Shown: positions 17,143 to 26,330, counted from the first letter of the stretch. The stretch: 64,000 nucleotides of DNA from JBBIQV01 sp964555285 (GCA_964555285.1 CAZKRM010000009.1:1-64000); one strand, 5' to 3'. Notes: generated from the letters alone by a model not told the origin. Program-made: numbers and translations.

Positions 17143-17751
17143 ATGATCGCCCTTCTGACGGGCAAACTGGCCTTCAAGGCGCCTACCCACCTGACCCTGG
17201 ATGTCCAAGGGGTCGGTTACGAAGTCTTTATTCCCCTCAGCACCTATTACGCCCTGCCTAACCTCGACGAACCGACCTCGCTCAGTATCCATACCCATGT
17301 GAGGGAGGATGCGATCCAGCTCTTCGGGTTCTTGTCGTCGGGAGAAAAGGAGGCGTTTATTTTACTCACAGGGGTCTCCGGCATCGGGCCCAAGCTGGCG
17401 CTCAGTGTCCTCTCCACTCTCTCTGTGCCGGACCTGGCCTCCGCGATCCAATCGGGCGACGTCGAGAAGCTCGCGACGGTTCCAGGCATCGGGAAAAAAT
17501 CAGCCGGTCGCCTGGCGCTGGAACTCAAGGACCGGGTCGGACGGTTACATCCAGCGTCCAGCCACACTCCGACCCAGCAGGCAGAAGCGTCGGATCCAGT
17601 GTATGACGATGCCTTTTCCGCGCTCATGAACTTGGGATATCGTGGCGCAGATGTGAAAGATGCGCTGAAGCGCGTGAAGCAGGATCGAGAAGGCACGATG
17701 GTGTTGAAGGAACTGATCCGTGAAACATTGAAAGAACTTGCGAGGGGGTGA
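17143..17751 (+). CDS. ruvA: Holliday junction DNA helicase subunit RuvA
   Basis: A 202-residue protein with the three RuvA domains: OB fold starting MIALLTGKLAFKAP, tandem helix-hairpin-helix motifs (GVSGIGPKLALSVL near residue 75 and TVPGIGKKSAGRLALEL near 110), and the C-terminal UBA-like domain III (DAFSALMNLGYRGADVKDALKRV) that contacts RuvB. RuvA tetramers hold four-way junctions for RuvB-driven branch migration. A small secreted-protein gene starts four bases after its stop and separates it from ruvB. Confidence 0.95.
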   Translation: MIALLTGKLAFKAPTHLTLDVQGVGYEVFIPLSTYYALPNLDEPTSLSIHTHVREDAIQLFGFLSSGEKEAFILLTGVSGIGPKLALSVLSTLSVPDLASAIQSGDVEKLATVPGIGKKSAGRLALELKDRVGRLHPASSHTPTQQAEASDPVYDDAFSALMNLGYRGADVKDALKRVKQDREGTMVLKELIRETLKELARG

Positions 17752-17754
17752 CCC

Positions 17755-18234
17755 ATGCGGCCGGCATTCCTGGGCGGTCTTGTGCTCGGTGCGCTCTGTG
17801 GTCCGCTCGGTGGCCTGTTCCCGGATGCGGCAGCGGAAGAATCCGCTCAGCCGAAGAGCATTCGGAAGACCTGCGGGAGCTGTCCGGAGGGATATGCCAT
17901 GACCGGCACGACCAGCGCGCCGGAGATCTGCAAGGATGGGGATCCTGCACTGGTGCAATGCGTCCCGTTGGGCGCGAACATCCTGCCGGTCTGCGGGTCC
18001 TGTCCGGACGGATACAATGAGATCGGCCGGTCGTCTGTGCCGGCGCGATGCGGCAACAAAGACGGGGGACTGCTGACCCAATGCCAATTACAGAAGATGG
18101 AGAGCACGCTCCCTGATCCGACCCAGGGCTTCAAGTCCTGTCCGCCCGACTGTGGAATCCCTGCCACCCCCGGCCAGGGGACCATGCCGAAGGTGCCGAC
18201 TTTTAGGCCGGCCCCTGAGCTGAAGAACGAGTGA
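17755..18234 (+). CDS. small secreted Cys-rich protein between ruvA and ruvB
   Basis: A 159-residue protein with a signal peptide (about residues 1-25) and eleven or so cysteines. Two similar modules occur: CGSCPEGYAMTG and CGSCPDGYNEIG, each followed by further Cys (EICKDG, ARCGNKDGG, LTQCQ), and a third looser unit KSCPPDCG. The spacing suggests small disulfide-bonded or metal-binding knots outside the cytoplasm. No family was recognised. The gene starts four bases after ruvA and is 40 bases ahead of ruvB, so it is co-transcribed with the recombination genes although an exported protein has no obvious part in Holliday junction processing. Confidence 0.75.
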   Translation: MRPAFLGGLVLGALCGPLGGLFPDAAAEESAQPKSIRKTCGSCPEGYAMTGTTSAPEICKDGDPALVQCVPLGANILPVCGSCPDGYNEIGRSSVPARCGNKDGGLLTQCQLQKMESTLPDPTQGFKSCPPDCGIPATPGQGTMPKVPTFRPAPELKNE

Positions 18235-18274
18235 AGAAGGCTGAGAAAGAAGCACGGCACGCTCGCGAGATTCT

Positions 18275-19279
18275 ATGACCGACCGGCTGGTCACCAACCA
18301 ACTGACGGATGAAGAACGGGGCCTCGAGGCGGCGCTCCGACCGCAAACGCTTGAGGAGTACGTCGGCCAGGAGCGGATGAAGGAGTCCCTGCGCATTTGC
18401 ATCGAGGCCGCCAAGGGTCGTGGCGAATCGCTGGATCATGCCATCTTCTATGGGCCGCCTGGTTTGGGGAAAACGACGATCGCGCACATCATCGCGCGCG
18501 AAATGGGCGTGGCCATCAGGTCGACGTCGGGGCTCGTGCTGGCTCATGCGGGTGACCTGGCGGCAATTCTGACGAACCTGCAGGAGCATGACGTCCTGTT
18601 CATCGATGAAATCCACCGTCTCCCCGCGGCAGTGGAAGAGGCCCTGTATCCGGCGATGGAGGACTATCAGCTGGATCTGGTCATCGGCCAGGGGCCCTCG
18701 ATCCGTACCGTCAAGCTCGACTTGCCGCGATTCACATTGATCGGCGCGACCACGCGAGCAGGGGCGCTGACGTCTCCCCTTCGAGACCGGTTCGGGCTGG
18801 TCTATCGGCTCGAGTTCTACGCGCCGGCTGAGTTGGAAACCATCGTCACACGGTCGGCCGGGCTGCTCGGGGTGCCGATCGAGAAGGATGGCGCTGCCGA
18901 AATCGCCGGTCGAGCCCGTGGCACGCCCCGCATCGTCAATCGGTTGGTCAAGCGGGTGCGGGATTATGCCCAGATCAAGGCCGGTGGGCGGATTACCAAA
19001 CAAGTGGCCTACGATGCCCTGGCATGGTTGGGCGTGGACGCAGCCGGATTCGACGAGATGGACCGCAAGATTTTGCTCACCATCATCGAGAAATTCGACG
19101 GTGGACCGGTCGGAGTCGAATCGCTCGCGGCCGCGGTGCAGGAAGACAAGGGCACGCTCGAAGACGTGTACGAACCCTATCTCATTCAGGCCGGCTTCCT
19201 AGATCGTACTGGTCGTGGTCGGCAAGCTACGAAACTGGCCTTCGACCATTTCAAGAAGTCGAAGAACGCGCTTTTTTAG
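18275..19279 (+). CDS. ruvB: Holliday junction branch migration ATPase RuvB
   Basis: A 334-residue AAA+ protein of standard RuvB length. LRPQTLEEYVGQERMKESL is the N-terminal conserved box, GPPGLGKTTIAHIIA the Walker A motif, LFIDEIHRL the Walker B motif, GATTRAGALTSPLRDRFG carries sensor 1 and the arginine finger, and the winged-helix C-terminus contains EPYLIQAGFLDRTGRGR. With RuvA it drives branch migration. Confidence 0.96.
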   Translation: MTDRLVTNQLTDEERGLEAALRPQTLEEYVGQERMKESLRICIEAAKGRGESLDHAIFYGPPGLGKTTIAHIIAREMGVAIRSTSGLVLAHAGDLAAILTNLQEHDVLFIDEIHRLPAAVEEALYPAMEDYQLDLVIGQGPSIRTVKLDLPRFTLIGATTRAGALTSPLRDRFGLVYRLEFYAPAELETIVTRSAGLLGVPIEKDGAAEIAGRARGTPRIVNRLVKRVRDYAQIKAGGRITKQVAYDALAWLGVDAAGFDEMDRKILLTIIEKFDGGPVGVESLAAAVQEDKGTLEDVYEPYLIQAGFLDRTGRGRQATKLAFDHFKKSKNALF

Positions 19280-19470
19280 TCCGTGACCTTCCGGATGATT
19301 CCTCAGCCCAGGGGTATCACCCTGATGCCGTTCGCACACCGAAGTGGCTCCTAAGTCCATGAGGCGCCTTCGTATTCTTGCAAAGCTTCTCGCCCTTCTT
19401 GTATCATTATCCACTTTCCTAGACCCTAAACGGGCTTGAGAGGAGTTGTTCGCCTATTGAGGGTAGTGGT

Positions 19471-19487
19471 GCGTCACGATGTGACGC
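19471..19487. promoter_or_regulatory. perfect 7-3-7 palindrome just upstream of pheA
   Basis: GCGTCAC-GAT-GTGACGC is an exact inverted repeat ending 17 bases before the pheA ATG and directly abutting the GAGG ribosome site. It could be an operator or an RNA hairpin that controls translation. No regulator is evident. Confidence 0.4.
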
Positions 19488-19504
19488 GTGAGGTCGGCCT
19501 GACT

Positions 19505-20581
19505 ATGAAAAAAGAGTTGCAGGATTATCGCCAGGAGATCGACCGCATCGATGACGAGATCCTCCGCCTCCTGAACGAGCGCTCCAAGTCTGTGATTGAG
19601 ATCGGCAAGCTCAAGAAACACAAGGATGCAGAGGCCAACTTGCATACTCCTGCGCGCGAGGCGGCTATTATCGAGCGGCTGATGCAGCAGAACCCCGGTC
19701 CGTTCCCCAGCGAAGCCATCCGCCCGGTCTACCGGGAGATCATGTCCGCCTCCTTATCCTTGGAAGGGCCGCAGAAGGTTGCGTATTTGGGCCCTCGGGC
19801 GACGTTCACCCACATGGCCTGCATGCAGCAATTCGGCTCGTCGGCCCAGTATGTGCCGGTGAATAGTATCAAGGACGTGTTCAACGAGGTAGAGCGCGGC
19901 AGGGCGAACTTCGGAGTGGTTCCCATCGAGAATACGACGGAGGGGGTGGTCAATCACACCCTCGATATGTTCATCGATTCGAACCTCCTCATTTATGGCG
20001 AGGTGTTGCAGGAAGTGTCGCATCATCTCATGTCGAAGAGTGGGCTGATCGAGGAGGTGAAGAAAATCTATTCGCACCCCCACGCGATCGCCCAATGCCG
20101 CAATTGGTTGGAAACCAACTTGCCGCACGTGCCGGTGTCGGAAGTGGCGAGTACCGCGCGCGCGGCAGAACTGTGCATCGACGATCCGTCGGCGGCCGCC
20201 ATTGCCTCGGAGCTTGCGGCGCAGTTGTACGGGCTCAAAGTCATCAGGCCGCGCATCGAAGACAACATCAACAACTTCACGCGCTTCCTCATCCTGTCCC
20301 AGAAGCCGCCGGAACGGACGGGAAAAGACAAAACGTCACTCATGTTGTCCGTGAAAGACAAGGTCGGGGCGCTGTATGACCTGCTCCGCCCCTTTGCGTC
20401 CCTTGGCCTGAACATGACCAAGATCGAATCGCGGCCATCCCGCCGCAAAGCTTGGGAATACATCTTCTTCGTCGATGTCGAGGGCCATGTGGATGAGGAG
20501 CGGGTGAAGAAGGCGATCGAAGAGATCAAGGGCCGCTGTCTCTTTATGAAGATTTTAGGCTCGTATCCGGCACACAGCTAG
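19505..20581 (+). CDS. pheA: bifunctional chorismate mutase / prephenate dehydratase (P-protein)
   Basis: A 358-residue P-protein. Residues 1-85 are an AroQ-type chorismate mutase (YRQEIDRIDDEILRLLNERS, IGKLKK), about 90-270 the prephenate dehydratase domain (VAYLGPRATFTHMA, VPIENTTEGVVNHTLD, and NNFTRFLIL with the catalytic Thr-Arg-Phe), and about 275-358 the ACT regulatory domain (SLMLSVKDKVGALYDLLRPF, NMTKIESRPS), the usual site of phenylalanine feedback. ATG 19505 starts the homology. First gene of a same-strand run that carries chorismate to Phe and Tyr. Confidence 0.95.
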   Translation: MKKELQDYRQEIDRIDDEILRLLNERSKSVIEIGKLKKHKDAEANLHTPAREAAIIERLMQQNPGPFPSEAIRPVYREIMSASLSLEGPQKVAYLGPRATFTHMACMQQFGSSAQYVPVNSIKDVFNEVERGRANFGVVPIENTTEGVVNHTLDMFIDSNLLIYGEVLQEVSHHLMSKSGLIEEVKKIYSHPHAIAQCRNWLETNLPHVPVSEVASTARAAELCIDDPSAAAIASELAAQLYGLKVIRPRIEDNINNFTRFLILSQKPPERTGKDKTSLMLSVKDKVGALYDLLRPFASLGLNMTKIESRPSRRKAWEYIFFVDVEGHVDEERVKKAIEEIKGRCLFMKILGSYPAHS

Positions 20582-20597
20582 AGCGTAGAACGAAACC

Positions 20598-21686
20598 ATG
20601 CCGCTGAAAGTCCACCCAGACATCGTTTCACTGGTTCCTTACGTGCCGGGGAAACCGATCGAAGAGTTGCAGCGAGAGCTTGGGCTCCCTCGCGCGATCA
20701 AACTGGCCTCGAACGAAAACCCCATCGGTCCATCGCCGAAGGCTCTGGCGGTCCTCCAAGAAACGGCTGCCACCCTGAACCGCTATCCGGATGGAGGCGC
20801 GTACAAGCTGCGCGGCGCGCTGGCTGAACGTTGGAAGGTGACCCCTGATCACGTGATCCTCGGGAACGGGTCGGATGAAATCCTCGGGCTGCTGGCGCGG
20901 ACCTTTCTTGCGCCGGGCGACGAGGCCGTGATGGCCGACCAGACCTTCGTCATTTATAAGATGGAAGTCACGGCTGCCCACGGGGTGCCGGTCATTGTCC
21001 CGTTGAACAATGGGCGGCACCATCTCAGCGCGATGGCCGAGGCCGTGACGGAGCGAACGCGGCTGCTCTTCGTCTGCAATCCCAACAATCCGACGGGAAC
21101 GATGGTACGCGCCGTCGACGTTGAGACGCTGATGGCTCGCGTGCCGGACCATGTCGTCGTGGTGTTCGACGAGGCCTACTACGAGTACGTCCGCAGCGAC
21201 GACTTTCCGGATAGTGTGGCGTATGTGAAGCGTGGCCGGAACGCCATCGTGCTTCGGACCTTTTCCAAGATTTACGGGCTGGCAGGTTTGCGAATCGGGT
21301 ACGGGATCACTACGCCGGAAATTACGAACTATTTGAATCGCGTGCGGCCGCCCTTTAATGCCAACAGTCTCGCGCAGCGCGCGGCGTCGGCGGCGTTGAG
21401 CGACGAAGAACACGTGGCCAAAAGCCGGGCGCTCAATCAGTCCGAGATGGAGAGGGTACGGGCGGGGTTGGTGGCACAGGGCTTCGCTCCGCTGCCGAGC
21501 GAAACCAATTTCCTGTATTTCGACGTCGGCCGAGACGGGCGGCGCGTGTTCGACGCCCTGTTGCGGGAGGGCATCATCGTCCGCCATATCGAGGGGCGCA
21601 TGCTGCGTGTGACCATCGGTCTTCCGGAAGAGAATGTCGCGTTCTTAGCGGCGCTCACAAAGATTCTCGAACAATCGATCACATAA
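20598..21686 (+). CDS. hisC: histidinol-phosphate / aromatic aminotransferase
   Basis: A 362-residue class I/II PLP aminotransferase of the HisC group. It begins with YVPGKPIEELQRELG, has ASNENPIGPSP (substrate region), CNPNNPTGT, VVFDEAYYEY (Asp contacting the PLP ring nitrogen) and RTFSKIYGLAGLRIGYG with the Schiff-base Lys near residue 221. Enclosed by pheA, aroF, tyrA and aroA, it more likely transaminates phenylpyruvate and 4-hydroxyphenylpyruvate, possibly also imidazole acetol phosphate. Confidence 0.92.
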   Translation: MPLKVHPDIVSLVPYVPGKPIEELQRELGLPRAIKLASNENPIGPSPKALAVLQETAATLNRYPDGGAYKLRGALAERWKVTPDHVILGNGSDEILGLLARTFLAPGDEAVMADQTFVIYKMEVTAAHGVPVIVPLNNGRHHLSAMAEAVTERTRLLFVCNPNNPTGTMVRAVDVETLMARVPDHVVVVFDEAYYEYVRSDDFPDSVAYVKRGRNAIVLRTFSKIYGLAGLRIGYGITTPEITNYLNRVRPPFNANSLAQRAASAALSDEEHVAKSRALNQSEMERVRAGLVAQGFAPLPSETNFLYFDVGRDGRRVFDALLREGIIVRHIEGRMLRVTIGLPEENVAFLAALTKILEQSIT

Positions 21687-21708
21687 ATTAGGGTGTGAGG
21701 GTACCATC

Positions 21709-22722
21709 ATGATCATCGTGTTGAAGCCGGACGCGACGGAACGGGAAGTCGATCACATTATCGACCGCCTTCGGGAGCTGGGACTCAAGTCTCATATCTC
21801 GACGGGACAGGAACGTACGATCATCGGCGTCATCGGGGACGATCGCATTCTGCACAACCAGCCGCTGACGGCGCTGCCGGGCGTGGAGAGTGTGCTGCCG
21901 ATCCTGGCGCCGTGGAAGCTGGTGAGTCGGGAGTTCAAGAAGGAGAACACGGTCATCGACGTGGGCGGGGTGAAGATCGGCGGGAAGAAACTCGCCATCA
22001 TGGCCGGTCCCTGTGCGGTCGAGCGATTGGAGCTGACCGTGGGGATTGCGCACGATGTGAAAGCGGCAGGTGCGAGTATCCTCCGAGGGGGAGCCTACAA
22101 GCCGCGGACGTCGCCCTATTCGTTCCAAGGCTTGGGACGCGAAGGACTCGATTATCTCCTCGAAGCCAAGAAGCAAACGGGCCTGCCGGTGGTCAGCGAA
22201 ATCCTCGATACCCGGGACATCGAACTGTTCCTCGAAAAAGCCGACATCATTCAGGTCGGCGCCCGCAACATGCAGAACTTCGAGCTGCTGAAAGAAGTCG
22301 GGGCCTACGACAAGCCGGTGCTCCTCAAGCGCGGACTCTCGGCGACCATCAAGGAGTTTCTCCTGTCGGCGGAGTACATCATGTCGCGGGGCAATCGTAA
22401 CGTGATGCTGTGCGAACGCGGGATCAGAACGTTCGAGACGCAGTATCGCAACACGCTCGACCTGGCCGCGATTCCAACGCTGAAGGACTTGTCTCATCTC
22501 CCGGTCATCGTGGACCCCAGCCATGCGACGGGCAAGTGGGACCTGGTGGCCCCGATGTCGAAAGCAGCGGTTGCAGCCGGTGCAGATGGCTTGCTGATCG
22601 AAGTACACTCCAATCCGGAAACGGCATTGTGCGATGGCGAAGAGTCCATCACGCCGACGAAATTCAAAGAACTGATGCAGGACCTCAAGAAGATCGCGGA
22701 GGCGGTCGGGCGCGAAGTGTGA
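21709..22722 (+). CDS. aroF: 3-deoxy-7-phosphoheptulonate synthase (DAHP synthase, type I-beta)
   Basis: A 337-residue enzyme with an N-terminal ferredoxin-like regulatory domain (about 1-70, MIIVLKPDATEREVDHII) and a TIM-barrel DAHP synthase domain: MAGPCAVE, LRGGAYKPRTSPYSFQGLG, EILDTRDIE, QVGARNMQN, KPVLLKRG, CERGIRTFE and VDPSHATGKWD. This is the Thermotoga/Bacillus-like subfamily whose N-terminal domain gives feedback control. It condenses phosphoenolpyruvate and erythrose 4-phosphate, the first step of the pathway completed by the neighbours. Confidence 0.95.
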   Translation: MIIVLKPDATEREVDHIIDRLRELGLKSHISTGQERTIIGVIGDDRILHNQPLTALPGVESVLPILAPWKLVSREFKKENTVIDVGGVKIGGKKLAIMAGPCAVERLELTVGIAHDVKAAGASILRGGAYKPRTSPYSFQGLGREGLDYLLEAKKQTGLPVVSEILDTRDIELFLEKADIIQVGARNMQNFELLKEVGAYDKPVLLKRGLSATIKEFLLSAEYIMSRGNRNVMLCERGIRTFETQYRNTLDLAAIPTLKDLSHLPVIVDPSHATGKWDLVAPMSKAAVAAGADGLLIEVHSNPETALCDGEESITPTKFKELMQDLKKIAEAVGREV

Positions 22723-22723
22723 A

Positions 22724-23617
22724 ATGGCGGTCCACTTCAAGCATGTCGCCATCATCGGTGTCGGCCTGATCGGCGGCTCCCTCGGCATGATTCTCCGCCG
22801 GAAGGGCCTTGCCGATTCTGTGGTCGGGGTCGGCCGGCGCGTCGAGAATCTGAAACTGGCCGTCGAGCTCGGCGCCATCGATCGCTATGTCGCAGACCCC
22901 GTAGAAGGAGTGCGCGAGGCGAATCTCGTGGTCCTCGCCACGCCGGTCGATACCTACGAGCGTCATCTCAAGGAATGGGCCGCTGCGCTCAAACCGGGCA
23001 CGATCGTCACCGATGTCGGAAGCGTCAAAGGAGCGCTCGTCGAGCGGTCTGAACGGCTGTTGCCGAAGGGCGTGGCGTTCGTCGGGGCGCACCCGATCGC
23101 CGGGAAGGAGAAGAGCGGCGTGGCAACAGGATCTCCCGATCTGTTCAAGGGAGCGCGGTGTATTCTGACTCCGACGCCACACACCGACCAGCGGGCGCTG
23201 CAATCGGTGCGGGAGATATGGGAGGCCACCGGGTCGGTCGTCGTGAGCATGGACCCCTATCTCCACGACAAGATTCTCGGCGCCGTGAGCCACCTCCCGC
23301 ACGTGGTCGCATTTGCGCTCATGAATACCTTGCGCGAGGTTCGTGACCATGAGGTGCCCGAGCTGGACTTGCATGCCCATTCGGGAGGCGGGCTCCGCGA
23401 TACCACCAGGATCGCGGCCAGTTCGCCTGAAATGTGGCGCGACATCTTGCTCTGGAATCGCGACAACCTCGTGGCATTGATCGGCACCTACGAGCGGCAC
23501 TTGAGTCAGTTGAAGCAGCTCATCCACACGGCGGATGGCGCAGGCATCGAAAAGGTAATCGAGCAGGCGAAGCACGAGCGTGAAGGGCTGAACAGCCAGC
23601 CTGCGGTGTCGGTCTAA
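22724..23617 (+). CDS. tyrA: prephenate dehydrogenase
   Basis: A 297-residue protein with the NAD-binding GVGLIGGSLGM at residues 11-21, followed by ATPVDTYERHL, VTDVGSVKGALV, VGAHPIAGKEKSGV (catalytic His) and the helical dimerisation domain with HLPHVVAFALMN and SGGGLRDTTRIAASSPEMWRD. No chorismate mutase or ACT domain is fused. It converts prephenate to 4-hydroxyphenylpyruvate. Starts one base after the aroF stop. Confidence 0.94.
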   Translation: MAVHFKHVAIIGVGLIGGSLGMILRRKGLADSVVGVGRRVENLKLAVELGAIDRYVADPVEGVREANLVVLATPVDTYERHLKEWAAALKPGTIVTDVGSVKGALVERSERLLPKGVAFVGAHPIAGKEKSGVATGSPDLFKGARCILTPTPHTDQRALQSVREIWEATGSVVVSMDPYLHDKILGAVSHLPHVVAFALMNTLREVRDHEVPELDLHAHSGGGLRDTTRIAASSPEMWRDILLWNRDNLVALIGTYERHLSQLKQLIHTADGAGIEKVIEQAKHEREGLNSQPAVSV

Positions 23618-23619
23618 CC

Positions 23620-24942
23620 ATGGCATCTCTCACCGTCACACCAGGCCGTCCATTGAAGGGGACCATTGCGGTTCCCGGAGATAAGTCCGTCACCCACCGG
23701 GCGATCATCCTCAGTGCCTTGGCTGAAGGGGTCGGCACTATCCAGAACTATTGCCGAGGAGAAGACTGCCTGAACACGATGCGCGCCTGTCAGGCGCTGG
23801 GTGTACGGATCGACGAATCGCCGACCTTCCTTCAGGTTTATGGTAAAGGCCTGTGGGGGTTCACGGAACCTCTTGGCCCGATTGATTGCGGGAACTCCGG
23901 GACAGGGATCCGTCTCCTCACGGGCCTCCTGGCTGGACAGGACTTCTTCACCGTCCTGACAGGCGATGCCTCCATCCGGCGCCGGCCGATGGGGCGTGTG
24001 GTGAAGCCGTTGCGGGACATGGGAGCCGTCATTGCCGGCCGCAAAGGAGGGGAACTCGCTCCTCTGGCGATCACCGGCAGTCGCCTTCGTGGCATCACGT
24101 ATCGGTCTCCGGTCGCCAGCGCCCAGATCAAATCCTCCCTGCTCCTCGCCGCGCTCTATGCGGACGGTGTCACGTCGATTTCGGAACCCCGTCTCTCGCG
24201 GGACCATACAGAGCGTCTCTTCCAATTTTTCGGCATCCCGTTTCGGAGGGAAGGATTGACAGTGGTGTTGAAAGGCCGTCCATCGGTCGGGTGGACAGCC
24301 GCTGAGCGGTTGGTTGTGCCCGGTGATGTATCCGCGGCAGCCTTTTTTGTTGTCGGGGCTACCATCGTTCCAGGATCGGACGTGACGATCGTAGGTGTCG
24401 GGGTCAATCCAACGCGGACAGGCATCCTGGACATCCTGACGCAGATGGGGGCGCATATCGAGATACTCAACCGTCGGGAGGAAGCGGGAGAGCCGGTGGC
24501 GGATCTCCGCGTGCGGTCGGCAGCGCTCCATGGCGTGCGCATCGGGGCGGAACAGATTCCGCAGACGATCGATGAATTCCCGATTCTCTGTGTGGCTGCG
24601 GCTGTGGCGGAAGGCGAGACCATTATCACGGGAGCTGAAGAACTTCGGGTCAAGGAGAGCGATCGGATTGCCACCATGTCCACGGAACTGCGGGCGATGG
24701 GCGCGCGCATCACCGAGCAGCCGGACGGCATGGTGATTCAGGGTTTGGGCGCGAACGGTGCCGATGGTTCCCTTCGCGGTACGACCGGGGTCAGTCATGG
24801 AGACCATCGTGTCGCGATGTCCCTGGCTATCGCCGGGCTCACGGCCACGTCCTCGACCACGATCGATGACACCGAATGTATCGAGACATCCTTTCCATAT
24901 TTTGAGCACAAGCTATTGGAATTATTGACGGGGCAACCTTGA
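23620..24942 (+). CDS. aroA: 3-phosphoshikimate 1-carboxyvinyltransferase (EPSP synthase)
   Basis: A 440-residue enzyme of the two-domain EPSP synthase fold. PGDKSVTHRAIILSALAEG is the N-terminal PEP/shikimate site, DCGNSGTGIRLLTGLLAG the LxxGNAGT-type signature, RPMGRVVKPLRDMGA, SAQIKSSLLLAALYA, DEFPILCVAAAVAEGET and RVKESDRIATM follow in order. It joins PEP to shikimate 3-phosphate. Only two bases from tyrA; the cmk start overlaps its stop. Confidence 0.95.
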   Translation: MASLTVTPGRPLKGTIAVPGDKSVTHRAIILSALAEGVGTIQNYCRGEDCLNTMRACQALGVRIDESPTFLQVYGKGLWGFTEPLGPIDCGNSGTGIRLLTGLLAGQDFFTVLTGDASIRRRPMGRVVKPLRDMGAVIAGRKGGELAPLAITGSRLRGITYRSPVASAQIKSSLLLAALYADGVTSISEPRLSRDHTERLFQFFGIPFRREGLTVVLKGRPSVGWTAAERLVVPGDVSAAAFFVVGATIVPGSDVTIVGVGVNPTRTGILDILTQMGAHIEILNRREEAGEPVADLRVRSAALHGVRIGAEQIPQTIDEFPILCVAAAVAEGETIITGAEELRVKESDRIATMSTELRAMGARITEQPDGMVIQGLGANGADGSLRGTTGVSHGDHRVAMSLAIAGLTATSSTTIDDTECIETSFPYFEHKLLELLTGQP

Positions 24943-25661
24943 CAACGAGCATGCGAAGCCTTAGCGTGGATGTCCCGGCTACACGGAAGGGTAAGCCTGG
25001 GTTAATCGTGGCGATTGATGGGCCGGCAGGAGCCGGTAAGAGCACTGTGGCCAAACTATTGGCCGCACGTCTCGGATATCTCTACTTGGATACGGGGGCG
25101 CTGTATCGCGCAGTGGCCTGGAAAGTCAGACAGCGCAGTCTGAATCCGGAAGATCGGGCAGCGGTGGCGGCGCTGTTGCCGGAGACACGAGTCGAGATGA
25201 CTGGTGCGGATGGCACGATGCGCGTGTTGGTCGATGGTCGGGATGTGACCGGAGACTTGCGCACGCCGGAAGTCACATCCTATGCGTCCGTGGTGTCGGC
25301 GATCCCTGCCGTACGGGAATGGTTACTGCCGATCCAACGGGCGATCGGTGCGACGGGCGCCGTGGTGGCGGAGGGCCGTGACATTGGGACGAAGGTGTTC
25401 CCGTCGGCGGACGTCAAATTTTTTCTTGAAGCGGATGCGGAGATCAGGGCAGTCCGTCGTCATCAGGAACTCGTCGCCGCGGGCCGGCCGATCGCATTGG
25501 AGGACACGCGCCAGGATCTCTCGAGTCGGGACAGTCGGGATCGCTCGCGTGACATCGCGCCCTTGGTTGCGGCCCCTGACGCGCAGCATATCGATACGTC
25601 CACGATGCCTCCGGACCAGGTGGTCGATCGTATGATGGCGGTGATTGCGGCAAGATTGTGA
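24939..25661 (+). CDS. cmk: cytidylate kinase
   Basis: A 240-residue CMP/dCMP kinase: IVAIDGPAGAGKSTVAKLLA (P-loop), YLDTGALYRAVAW, VAEGRDIGTKVFPSADVKFFLEAD, RDSRDRSRDIAPL (LID-like segment) and HIDTSTM. TTG at 24939 overlaps the aroA stop; ATG at 24951 is an alternative, and both precede the homologous core. The cmk-plsC-rpsA order downstream of aroA is common in bacteria. Confidence 0.93.
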   Translation: MTTSMRSLSVDVPATRKGKPGLIVAIDGPAGAGKSTVAKLLAARLGYLYLDTGALYRAVAWKVRQRSLNPEDRAAVAALLPETRVEMTGADGTMRVLVDGRDVTGDLRTPEVTSYASVVSAIPAVREWLLPIQRAIGATGAVVAEGRDIGTKVFPSADVKFFLEADAEIRAVRRHQELVAAGRPIALEDTRQDLSSRDSRDRSRDIAPLVAAPDAQHIDTSTMPPDQVVDRMMAVIAARL

Positions 25662-26320
25662 CGACGGCGATCTATGGTGTGCTCTGGATTCTGTCGCGGG
25701 CTATTGGGTGGTTGTGCTTCCAGTATCGGGCGATCGGAGGGCTTCCCGCCCAGGGAGGCATCCTGGTGGCGGCGAATCATGCCAGCTATTTTGACATTCC
25801 GCTCCTGGGATGCGGTGCCCGGCGGCGGCTCTGGTTCCTGGGGCGCCATGACTTGTTCCCCATTCCCGTCCTCAATCGGATCTTGCAGGCGCTCGGGTGG
25901 ATTCCCCTTCGACAAGGCCGCCTCGATCGGAATGCGTTCGGCAAAGCCGTCAGCCTGATTCAGGAGGGAAAGGCGGTCGTGATTTTTCCAGAAGGGAGCC
26001 GCGCAGTCGATGGGAACTTACAGAAAGGCAAGCCGGGCATCGGCGTGATTGTTGCGCAGGCCGGATGCCCCGTGGTTCCGGCCTATATCCGCGGAGCCTA
26101 CGAGGTGCTGCCCATCGATGCGTGCTGGCCCCGCTTCCGGCGAGTCTCGGTGACGTATGGCCGTCCCCTCGATTTTCGTGAGGACGCGGCCCGTTTAGAA
26201 GGGAAGACGTTCTATCAACATGTGAGCCGGACGGTCATGGCGAAGATCGCCGAACTCGGTGACGTACCGCTACCAGGCGAAACGCCGGAGGCCCCGAGTA
26301 ACGGCGACGACCTCTTGTGA
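25658..26320 (+). CDS. plsC: 1-acyl-sn-glycerol-3-phosphate acyltransferase (PlsC-type)
   Basis: A 220-residue membrane-associated acyltransferase with block I NHASYFDIPLL (HX4D-like, His/Asp pair), block II WIPLRQGRLDRNAF, block III IFPEGSRAVDG and block IV VPAYIRGAYEVLP. An N-terminal hydrophobic segment anchors it. The GTG start overlaps the cmk stop. Last gene before a strong terminator. It would acylate lysophosphatidate in phospholipid synthesis. Confidence 0.88.
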   Translation: MTTAIYGVLWILSRAIGWLCFQYRAIGGLPAQGGILVAANHASYFDIPLLGCGARRRLWFLGRHDLFPIPVLNRILQALGWIPLRQGRLDRNAFGKAVSLIQEGKAVVIFPEGSRAVDGNLQKGKPGIGVIVAQAGCPVVPAYIRGAYEVLPIDACWPRFRRVSVTYGRPLDFREDAARLEGKTFYQHVSRTVMAKIAELGDVPLPGETPEAPSNGDDLL

Positions 26321-26330
26321 TATCCGGCAG

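Noticed and set aside
23614..24909. Long open frame (431 codons) antisense to aroA, and a similar 396-codon frame antisense to aroF (21688-22878)
   Set aside because: Both proteins have compositions typical of shadow frames in G+C-rich DNA, with no domain or signal, while the sense frames are textbook enzymes.
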